A DNA stretch of 5,495 bases, from contig JAFGOL010000291.1 in assembly GCA_016926495.1 (NCBI GenBank), positions 1-5,495 on the forward strand, read 5' to 3'. The stretch comes from Oligoflexia bacterium. Its GTDB lineage: Bacteria > Bdellovibrionota > JAFGOL01. A program made the translations under genes and the position numbers. Positions 1 through 5,360 of this stretch are shown piece after piece. Below the pieces are notes generated by a model. The model was given only the letters and a program-made list of their open reading frames with translations, did no database searches and had not been told where the DNA came from. Numbering within the stretch: position 1 is the first letter of the stretch; every line of letters begins with the position of its first letter.

Positions 1-7
1 GCGCCGC

Positions 8-1000
8 TTATTTTTTTATCCAGGACATCATCTCCCTTAGTTTTTTTCCGACCTTAACTATTGGGTGTTTGAGTTCTTCTTCCTTGATTTTATTAAATAG
101 AGGCCTGCCGGTCTCGTTTTCCTTCATCCATTCGTCTGCGAATTTTCCGGACTGTATTTCCTGAAGGACCTTTTTCATTTCCTTTCTGGTTTCCCGGGTG
201 ATGATCCTTTTACCGATCATGTAATCACCGTATTCAGCGGTATCACTAACGCTGAATCTCATTTTTTCAAAACCGCCTTCATACATTAGATCAACAATCA
301 GCTTCAGTTCGTGCAGACATTCAAAATAAGCGATTTCTTCCTTGTAACCGGCTTCAACAAGCGTATCAAAACCGGCTTTTACGAGTTCTGACGCACCGCC
401 GCAAAGAACGCATTGTTCACCGAAAAGATCGGTTTCCGTTTCTTCCTTGAAAGTGGTTTCAAGAACACCGGCCCTTGTGGCCCCGAGTCCCTTGGCGTAT
501 GACAGCGCAAGGTCCCTGGCTTTTCCGCTTGCGTCCTGGTAGATTGCAATAAGGGAAGGAACTCCCTTGCCTTCCTCGAACACCCTGCGCACAAGATGTC
601 CCGGCCCCTTTGGGGCTACCATGAACACGTCTACGTCCTTTGACGGAACTATTTTTTTGAAATGTATATTGAATCCGTGAGCAAATACAAGAGCGTCACC
701 CTTTTTCATGTTTGGGCCAATCTGGCTGTCGTATATTTTCTGCTGAATATGATCCGGGATCAGGATCATTACAACATCACTGAGTTTTGTTGCCTGAGCC
801 GCGTCCATAACTTCAAACCCCGCTTTCTCGGCAGCCTTCCAGTTGTCTGTTTCCCTGGCTTCAGCAACTATAACGCTGACTCCGCTGTCCCTAAGGTTTT
901 GCGCGTGGGCATGGCCCTGGCTTCCAAAGCCTATTATTGCGACTTTTCTTCCCTTAATAAGATCAAGATTAGCGTCGTCATTATAATACATTTTTGTCAT
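8..1000 (-). CDS. ilvC: Ketol-acid reductoisomerase, class I (complete)
   Basis: This cytoplasmic enzyme converts 2-acetolactate or 2-aceto-2-hydroxybutyrate to the dihydroxy acid by Mg-dependent isomerisation and NAD(P)H reduction, the second common step of valine, leucine and isoleucine synthesis. At 330 residues it has the usual class I length. The N-terminal Rossmann domain carries [10 protein letters not shown] at 24-33. The knotted helical domain (about 183-330) holds the expected metal and substrate ligands: D191, E195, E227, E231 and S252, together with H108 (AHGFNIHF) and K131 (APKGPGH). The ending [10 protein letters not shown] is typical. The ATG is preceded by GGAGGA at 1008-1013 with a 7-base gap. 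The cofactor loop after strand beta-2 is unusual: E47-A-R-E-T-D-N-W54 replaces the Ser-containing phosphate-binding loop of typical NADPH enzymes. It lies downstream of ask on the same strand. Acetolactate synthase genes are not next to it on the right, and the left side is outside the window. Confidence 0.98.
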   Translation of the reverse strand: MTKMYYNDDANLDLIKGRKVAIIGFGSQGHAHAQNLRDSGVSVIVAEARETDNWKAAEKAGFEVMDAAQATKLSDVVMILIPDHIQQKIYDSQIGPNMKKGDALVFAHGFNIHFKKIVPSKDVDVFMVAPKGPGHLVRRVFEEGKGVPSLIAIYQDASGKARDLALSYAKGLGATRAGVLETTFKEETETDLFGEQCVLCGGASELVKAGFDTLVEAGYKEEIAYFECLHELKLIVDLMYEGGFEKMRFSVSDTAEYGDYMIGKRIITRETRKEMKKVLQEIQSGKFADEWMKENETGRPLFNKIKEEELKHPIVKVGKKLREMMSWIKK

Positions 1001-1007
1001 GACTTAT

Positions 1008-1013
1008 TCCTCC
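1008..1013 (-). promoter_or_regulatory. Ribosome binding site of ilvC
   Basis: On the minus strand GGAGGA lies 7 bases before the ilvC ATG. It is a near-perfect Shine-Dalgarno sequence and fixes the start, giving the protein the normal class I N-terminus. Confidence 0.85.
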
Positions 1014-1033
1014 GGAATTTATTTAATAACTGC

Positions 1034-1050
1034 GGTACATAAAAAGTACC
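1034..1050 (-). repeat. Small inverted repeat in the ilvC leader
   Basis: GGTAC and GTACC arms of 5 bp flank a 7-base AT-only spacer. The element sits between the candidate promoter and the ilvC ribosome binding site, about where transcription from that promoter would begin. It could be an operator or a weak hairpin. With arms this short it may also be chance. Confidence 0.35.
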
Positions 1051-1057
1051 ATAGCCT

Positions 1058-1085
1058 TTACTACTATTTTTTCGGGACTTGTCAA
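1058..1085 (-). promoter_or_regulatory. Candidate internal promoter for ilvC
   Basis: Reading the minus strand, a perfect TTGACA (1085-1080) is followed after 16 bases by TAGTAA (1063-1058), a weak -10 matching three of six positions. Transcription would start near 1050, leaving a leader of about 50 bases before ilvC. If real, it lets ilvC be expressed apart from ask. The perfect -35 is the main support and the -10 is the weak point. Confidence 0.4.
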
Positions 1086-1113
1086 CAGGGATTACTTCTC
1101 AATTAGTCCCGAA
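1071..1113. repeat. 9-bp perfect inverted repeat spanning the end of ask
   Basis: TTCGGGACT (1071-1079) and AGTCCCGAA (1105-1113) are exact reverse complements separated by 25 bases. The right arm lies in the last codons of ask and the left arm in the ask-ilvC gap, so the spacer contains the ask stop codon and the candidate -35 box. On the minus strand the second arm is followed by A residues, not T, so it is not a standard intrinsic terminator. It may be an mRNA hairpin, a paired protein-binding site or chance. Confidence 0.5.
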
Positions 1114-2495
1114 TGCAAGGCCTGCAAGGCATTCAGATAATCTTTTTTTTCAATAATAAACTGTATGTTAACCTGCCTCATCGAGAAAATACAACCCAGT
1201 ATGTTGATATTCTTCTTAGATAAGGCAATGGCAGCACCGGACATAATACCCGGTGTGTTCAGGTTGGTACCTATTACGGATACTATAGCGATCCTGTGTA
1301 TGTTGAAATTAGCGGTCTTAAACCTTCCCTTTATCTCATTGATACAGTCTTCCAGTTTTTTGTCCTTACTTGATACAAAATGGGTTATCGTGTTGGCTGT
1401 TGCAATCTTGGATATGTAACTTATGCCGTGCTTTTCAAAAAAGGATAGTAACGTGTAATCGTATCCGTATTGCCCTATCATTTCAGGGTCCCATAACTCT
1501 ATGGCTGTAACGTCGTCTTTGCCGCATACAATTTCAACCTTGGCCTCGGCGTTTTTGTATGAGTTGTCGCTGATAAGAGTTCCCTCATGCCCGGGATCAA
1601 AAACGTTTTTAACCCTGATAGGTATTTTTTTCTGCAGCATCTCCTTGGTGGCTTTGGGATGTATTGCTTCCATGCCAAGGTCGGCAAGCTGGTCCGCTAC
1701 GTCGTAATTTGTTCTCCCTATTATTTTAACCTTGTCGGTCCCCAGCAGGACGGGGTCTGCGCTGCATAAATGATACTCCTTGTGAATAATTCCCTCCGAT
1801 GCTTTTGTTACCGTGGCAATTTTGCTGAAGGTAATTTCGCTGTATCCCCTGTCGAACTGCGCCATGAGACCCTCGGTACATTTTGCGTACCCCGTGACTA
1901 TGGGCAATTCCCTGTCATACCTTATATTTTCGAAAGCGTTTTGTATTACCGCGTCAAGCGGGGCTTTTTTTTCGTTCATCCAGCCTGTAAGATCCACAAA
2001 TACGGCGTTAATACCCCTGTTCTTGAGGATGTTCACTGAATTGAAAGCGCTGTGTGCCTCGCCTATGCTGCTAAGGAGTTCCCTGACGGTGGGCAAAAAC
2101 TCCTCGCGGGTAAAATGCCCGTAAGAGCAAAGATTCTTAAGATCTTTCAGGCAACTGAATGTTTCGTCAATCCTGGCTGAAATAAAATTATCCGCGATGT
2201 CGTTTTCCAGCCCGATGCTTTTAAAGCCTTGATTAATTTCCAGCATTTTGTCCCTGACTGATTCAAGGGTGCTTTCCCATGCGGGATTGTTGTCCTTAAA
2301 ATACTGGTATACTCCCGGTACCGAGCTTTTTTTATGCTCGAGGAGCATGTTCGTAATGCCGCCGTATGCGGATACAATAAAAATCCTGTTGTAAATTTCA
2401 AACGGTTTTCTTTTTCCGATAATTACATTATCAAGAACAGTCTCAAAATTTGACATTGAAGTGCCGCCTATTTTTTCAACAGTGTGCTCTCTCAT
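1092..2495 (-). CDS. ask: Aspartate kinase, Ask_Ect-like divergent branch (complete)
   Basis: It phosphorylates aspartate to 4-phosphoaspartate, the entry step to lysine, threonine, methionine and isoleucine. The 467-residue protein has an amino-acid-kinase domain (about 1-310) followed by two ACT-type regulatory domains (about 320-395 and 397-467), the usual site of feedback inhibition by lysine or threonine. Visible motifs are K8-IGGTSM, VSAYGGITN (41-49), FDRGYSEIT (214-222), SADP (245-248) and IHPKA (278-282). These differ from the common KFGGTS and GRGGSD forms. The motifs, and an inserted helical stretch containing YGHF (125-128) and GEAHSAFNSV (145-154), match from memory the aspartate kinases of ectoine operons. 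No ectoine gene is present here; lysA is divergent and ilvC follows. The ATG at 2495 has AGGAG at 2506-2510 with a 10-base gap, and only a few residues precede the conserved lysine. What inhibits it cannot be read from the sequence. Confidence 0.93.
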   Translation of the reverse strand: MREHTVEKIGGTSMSNFETVLDNVIIGKRKPFEIYNRIFIVSAYGGITNMLLEHKKSSVPGVYQYFKDNNPAWESTLESVRDKMLEINQGFKSIGLENDIADNFISARIDETFSCLKDLKNLCSYGHFTREEFLPTVRELLSSIGEAHSAFNSVNILKNRGINAVFVDLTGWMNEKKAPLDAVIQNAFENIRYDRELPIVTGYAKCTEGLMAQFDRGYSEITFSKIATVTKASEGIIHKEYHLCSADPVLLGTDKVKIIGRTNYDVADQLADLGMEAIHPKATKEMLQKKIPIRVKNVFDPGHEGTLISDNSYKNAEAKVEIVCGKDDVTAIELWDPEMIGQYGYDYTLLSFFEKHGISYISKIATANTITHFVSSKDKKLEDCINEIKGRFKTANFNIHRIAIVSVIGTNLNTPGIMSGAAIALSKKNINILGCIFSMRQVNIQFIIEKKDYLNALQALHSGLIEK

Positions 2496-2505
2496 TCCTG
2501 TAAAA

Positions 2506-2510
2506 CTCCT
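2506..2510 (-). promoter_or_regulatory. Ribosome binding site of ask
   Basis: AGGAG on the minus strand lies 10 bases before the ATG at 2495. This is slightly long but acceptable. A second AGGA abuts the start codon and is too close to be the main site. Confidence 0.65.
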
Positions 2511-2518
2511 TGATTATA

Positions 2519-2547
2519 TTGGCTAAAAAGTTTATACATAATATATT
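2519..2547 (+). promoter_or_regulatory. Candidate lysA promoter
   Basis: TTGGCT (2519-2524, four of six matches) and TATATT (2542-2547, five of six) are separated by exactly 17 bases. Transcription would start near 2554, giving a leader of about 47 bases. The -10 shares two bases with the ask -10 on the opposite strand, so polymerase could probably occupy only one at a time. Confidence 0.45.
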
Positions 2548-2566
2548 GTTTTGGTTGTTTTTACAA
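2538..2566 (-). promoter_or_regulatory. Candidate ask promoter
   Basis: On the minus strand TTGTAA (2566-2561, four of six matches) and TATTAT (2543-2538, five of six) are separated by 17 bases. This predicts a start near 2531 and a leader of about 35 bases. Its -10 overlaps that of the opposing lysA promoter candidate. The region is AT-rich, so chance matches are easy. Confidence 0.45.
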
Positions 2567-2588
2567 GAACCTAATGCTATTTTGCACC

Positions 2589-2594
2589 GGAGGA
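2589..2594 (+). promoter_or_regulatory. Ribosome binding site of lysA
   Basis: GGAGGA lies 6 bases before the ATG at 2601. It is a strong Shine-Dalgarno match that settles the start codon. Confidence 0.85.
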
Positions 2595-2600
2595 TTTTAG

Positions 2601-3845
2601 ATGAAAAAACCTTTTGTAACTCATGCCCAGTTGAAGGAAATAGTTAAGAAATATCCGACCCCTTTTCATCTTTATGATGAAAAAGGCATACGTGAAAACG
2701 CGCGCAGGCTCAAAAAGGCATTCGCCTGGAACAGGAATTTCAAGGAATATTTTGCTGTTAAGGCTACTCCTAATCCCGTTATATTGAAAATCCTAAGGGA
2801 AGAAGGCTGCGGTGTGGATTGCTCTTCGTACACCGAGCTTTTGATGTCCGAATCTGCCGGTTTTAGAGGCGATGAGATAATGTTTTCATCCAATGTGACA
2901 CCGAAGGAGGATTTTGTTCTTGCGCGTAAACTGGGAGCGATCATTAATCTTGATGACATTACCCACATAAGGTTTCTGGAAGATGCCGCGGGATTACCCT
3001 CTAAAATATGCTGCCGTTACAATCCGGGTAAGGCATTCGAAATGAGCAACGCGATTATGAGTTCCCCTCAGGATGCTAAATACGGTTTTACCAGGCAGCA
3101 GTTAACCGAGGGGTTCAGGGTACTTCTTGATAAGGGAGTCAGGGAATTCGGCCTTCACGCTTTTTTGGCCAGCAATACAATAGAAAATGAATATTACGTG
3201 AAGCTTGCGGAGTTCCTGTTTAAGACCGCGGTGGAATTAAAACAGGAAACCGGAGCCGATATCAGGTTTATTAACCTGTCGGGCGGGATTGGTATACCCT
3301 ACAGGCCGGAGCAAAAGGAAGTTGATATTTTGAGTGTAGGTGAGGGTGTCAGGAGGGCATATCAAAAGATACTCGTACCGGAAGGCATGGGAGATGTCGC
3401 AATATACACCGAGCTCGGAAGATATATGCTTGGTCCTTACGGTTGCCTTGTTACAACGGCAACACACGAAAAGCATATATATAAGGATTATATAGGGGTT
3501 GACGCGTGTGCGGCAAATCTTATGCGTCCAGCCATGTACGGCGCCTATCACCATATTACCGTTATGGGCAAGGAGAACGAAAAGCCCGGTTTCAGGTATG
3601 ATATCACGGGCGGACTTTGTGAAAATAACGATAAATTCGCGATTGACCGCATGCTGCCTGAAATTGATATGGGTGATTTGCTAGTTATACATGATACCGG
3701 TGCGCATGGTTTTGCCATGGGCTATAATTATAACGGCAAACTGCGTTCGGCGGAAATTCTTTTAAAGGAAGACGGTTCAGCCCGGTTAATTCGTCGAGCG
3801 GAAACACCTGAGGATTATTTTGCGACTCTCGATATCAAATATTGA
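2601..3845 (+). CDS. lysA: Diaminopimelate decarboxylase (complete)
   Basis: This PLP enzyme decarboxylates meso-diaminopimelate to L-lysine, the last step of lysine synthesis, and acts in the cytoplasm, normally as a dimer. The 414-residue protein has the fold-type III (alanine racemase-like) barrel followed by a beta domain. K54 in FAVKAT is the PLP Schiff-base lysine. H186 (HAFLASN), SGGIGIPY (227-234) and ELGRY (271-275) form the cofactor pocket. RPAMYGAYHH (309-318) contributes to substrate binding, C340-E341 in GGLCENND is the active-site pair, and Y375 or Y377 lies near the C-terminal PLP tyrosine position. The GGLCENND and GFAMGYNYN forms differ from the textbook GPxCES and follow a variant that I recall as common in Clostridia. 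Arginine or ornithine decarboxylases of the same fold are alternatives, but overall similarity and the divergent ask favour LysA. Its 3' end overlaps the next gene by 26 bases. Confidence 0.93.
   Translation: MKKPFVTHAQLKEIVKKYPTPFHLYDEKGIRENARRLKKAFAWNRNFKEYFAVKATPNPVILKILREEGCGVDCSSYTELLMSESAGFRGDEIMFSSNVTPKEDFVLARKLGAIINLDDITHIRFLEDAAGLPSKICCRYNPGKAFEMSNAIMSSPQDAKYGFTRQQLTEGFRVLLDKGVREFGLHAFLASNTIENEYYVKLAEFLFKTAVELKQETGADIRFINLSGGIGIPYRPEQKEVDILSVGEGVRRAYQKILVPEGMGDVAIYTELGRYMLGPYGCLVTTATHEKHIYKDYIGVDACAANLMRPAMYGAYHHITVMGKENEKPGFRYDITGGLCENNDKFAIDRMLPEIDMGDLLVIHDTGAHGFAMGYNYNGKLRSAEILLKEDGSARLIRRAETPEDYFATLDIKY
3810..3814 (+). promoter_or_regulatory. Ribosome binding site of the glycosyltransferase, inside lysA
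   Basis: GAGGA within the last codons of lysA lies 5 bases before the TTG at 3820. It supports that non-ATG start and translational coupling with lysA. The nearest upstream stop in this frame is at 3787, so only a CTG at 3808 competes as an earlier start. Confidence 0.6.
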
Positions 3846-5292
3846 ACAAAAGTCCGGAACATGGCTGCTTTATATAATTTTAGCCGGACTGACAGCCAGG
3901 GTGTTGTGTTCATATTTTGTCTACGGATTTATAGGCTTCGACGAATATTTTAACGGGATCGAGCCTGCGGGATACAAACTGTTTGTCGACAGGTCCTATC
4001 ATTTTTTAAAAACGGAAAGGACCCCCCTGTTGTTTTACACCGATTACCTGATGTTTTATCTTTTTCATGAACTTGTGGGAATTACTTCACCTGTAAATAT
4101 TATCCGGTTTTCAATGATGCTGTTTGGCTTTTTCAGCATTATCAGCGTGGTAGCTGCCTATAAAACATCTCTGACGCTTGGAGAAAACAAAAAAATATCA
4201 CTGGCTGTTGCCGCTGTTGTCAGCCTGTATTTTATTATGCCTTACATGCATACAAGGCTGATGATAGAAAGTATCAGCAGTATCTTTGTCGTAGCTGGTT
4301 TTTATTATTTCGCGAAAGCCCGTATGGGAATAAAGGTTTCAGTGAATATGTTTTTGTCGTCTGTATTGATGGGCGTGGCCTGTATGTACAGGTTTCAGGA
4401 CGGGATACTGCTGGTTGCATTGTTCATTATTGCCGTTTATTACGGGAAAAGGAAGGGGTTTGTTTTTTTTGCGGCAGGCGGTCTGACTGCTTTGTTATTG
4501 CAGATTGCCCTGGATTATTTTACTTTCGGAGGATTTTTAACTTCGCTTACGGGATACATCATTCACCAGTACAGGACCATCGGCGTTTATGATAAACAGT
4601 ATTGGTTCAATTTTATACTCCTGTTTGTTGCCCTGGGCCTTCCTCCCGCGTTCCTCGTTACCATTCCGGCCGCCGTTAAAGGAGGCATGAAGCACGCTTT
4701 TATGGGGCTGCCTTTTTTGATGTTTGTTCTGCTTCACAGTTTTTCGCCGCATAAGGAGGACAGGTTCATGTTTCCGGTTATTCCCGTTTTTCTGATGCTG
4801 ATGGTATTTGGGTTGAATGATATTTGTGCTTATTGTAAAAAAAAATCATTTTCCGGTTTGTATAAATTTTCAGTCGGATGCTTTATATGCCTGAATATTA
4901 TATTACTGTTGCCCTCGATCTCAAGCCCGACGGTTGCCAATATTATAGAACCCGCGGTTTACGCTGTTTCGCAGCCTGACTACAAAGGTTATGTCAGTGA
5001 CAGTCCGGTAATACCCAAATTCTTTTTAAAATTCAAAGGAAAGATAAAACAGATAAAAAAACTAAAGTGGAAAAAATATCTGTGCTCACGCGCGGCAAGA
5101 TCCGTTAACTACGTTCACAGTATATATCCGCCGGAGAAAACCGGAATTACCGAAGTACCTGCTTTATGTAATGTGAGAATTCAGTATATCGGTAATTTCA
5201 AAAGCGGTTACATAGACAGATTTTTTGCTTTTGTTAATCCTGAGCATAATTACAGACGTGCGAATGGGTATCTGTTTAAAATTATTCATTAA
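3820..5292 (+). CDS. Integral membrane glycosyltransferase, GT22 / Alg9-like mannosyltransferase family
   Basis: This is a likely GT-C glycosyltransferase that moves a sugar, mannose in characterised GT22 relatives, from a polyprenyl-phosphate donor to a lipid-linked or surface glycan outside the membrane. The 490-residue protein has about 10-12 hydrophobic segments between residues 15 and 370. The first external loop holds FDEYFNGIEP (40-49), which matches the DETFNYWEP-type catalytic loop of Alg9; D41 is the expected catalytic acid. YRFQDGILL (190-198) and SPHKEDRFMFP (309-319) match two further family signatures. The last 120 residues are mostly non-hydrophobic, with a lysine cluster at 400-419. 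The TTG start is supported by GAGGA 5 bases upstream and gives a short N-tail before the first membrane segment. It overlaps lysA and is probably co-transcribed with it, although the roles are not obviously linked. Donor, acceptor and final glycan are unknown. Confidence 0.85.
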   Translation: MRLSISNIEQKSGTWLLYIILAGLTARVLCSYFVYGFIGFDEYFNGIEPAGYKLFVDRSYHFLKTERTPLLFYTDYLMFYLFHELVGITSPVNIIRFSMMLFGFFSIISVVAAYKTSLTLGENKKISLAVAAVVSLYFIMPYMHTRLMIESISSIFVVAGFYYFAKARMGIKVSVNMFLSSVLMGVACMYRFQDGILLVALFIIAVYYGKRKGFVFFAAGGLTALLLQIALDYFTFGGFLTSLTGYIIHQYRTIGVYDKQYWFNFILLFVALGLPPAFLVTIPAAVKGGMKHAFMGLPFLMFVLLHSFSPHKEDRFMFPVIPVFLMLMVFGLNDICAYCKKKSFSGLYKFSVGCFICLNIILLLPSISSPTVANIIEPAVYAVSQPDYKGYVSDSPVIPKFFLKFKGKIKQIKKLKWKKYLCSRAARSVNYVHSIYPPEKTGITEVPALCNVRIQYIGNFKSGYIDRFFAFVNPEHNYRRANGYLFKIIH

Positions 5293-5300
5293 TGGCGACC

Positions 5301-5329
5301 TTGACAGGCATGTGTTATTGAACTATTCA
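5301..5329 (+). promoter_or_regulatory. Candidate promoter for the 2-oxoacid oxidoreductase gene
   Basis: A perfect TTGACA (5301-5306) is followed after 17 bases by TATTCA (5324-5329), matching three of six -10 positions. Transcription would start near 5336, inside the adjacent palindrome. This would begin a new transcription unit after the glycosyltransferase. The weak -10 keeps confidence moderate and might mean activator dependence. Confidence 0.4.
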
Positions 5330-5340
5330 ACATATGTTGA
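5318..5340. promoter_or_regulatory. Operator-like palindrome cluster
   Basis: TCAACATATGTTGA (5327-5340) is a perfect 14-bp palindrome. It shares its left arm with a second inverted repeat, TTGAA-CTA-TTCAA (5318-5330), so three alternating TTGA/TCAA half-sites lie in 23 bases. They overlap the candidate -10 and the predicted transcription start, the classic place for a repressor dimer. There is no T-tract and the arms are AT-rich, so a terminator is unlikely. The cognate regulator is unknown. Confidence 0.45.
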
Positions 5341-5344
5341 TCAT

Positions 5345-5350
5345 GGAGGT
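5345..5350 (+). promoter_or_regulatory. Ribosome binding site of the ferredoxin-like gene
   Basis: GGAGGT lies 10 bases before the ATG at 5361 and decides the start. An in-frame ATG at 5343 overlaps this site and has no Shine-Dalgarno of its own, so it is less likely. Confidence 0.7.
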
Positions 5351-5360
5351 GGCTTTAAAC

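Noticed and set aside
662..1042. Open frame of 126 codons on the plus strand opposite ilvC
   Set aside because: It lies opposite highly conserved ilvC sequence, has no recognisable motif and no ribosome binding site. It is a shadow of the real gene.
1001..1091. T-box or leader-peptide attenuator before ilvC
   Set aside because: The gap is only 91 bases, with no T-box core sequence, no run of Leu, Ile or Val codons and no terminator hairpin.
1071..1113. Intrinsic terminator for ask
   Set aside because: The 3' arm on the minus strand is followed by A residues and the loop is 25 bases, so it does not fit a Rho-independent terminator on either strand.
1813..2124. Open frames opposite ask on the plus strand
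   Set aside because: They are antisense to the kinase domain, with no family resemblance and no initiation signals.
2513..2518. Perfect TATAAT on the minus strand before ask
   Set aside because: Transcription from it would start inside the ask ribosome binding site, leaving no usable leader, and the matching -35 position is poor.
5292..5321. Nine-codon frame starting at the ATG that overlaps the glycosyltransferase stop (TAATG)
   Set aside because: The overlap looks like a coupling site, but the peptide (MATLTGMCY) is too short, lacks a ribosome binding site and spans the promoter candidate. Probably chance.
5318..5330. FNR/CRP-type box (TTGA...TCAA)
   Set aside because: The half-sites TTGA and TCAA are separated by 5 bases, whereas the FNR box needs 6, so the helical phasing is wrong.
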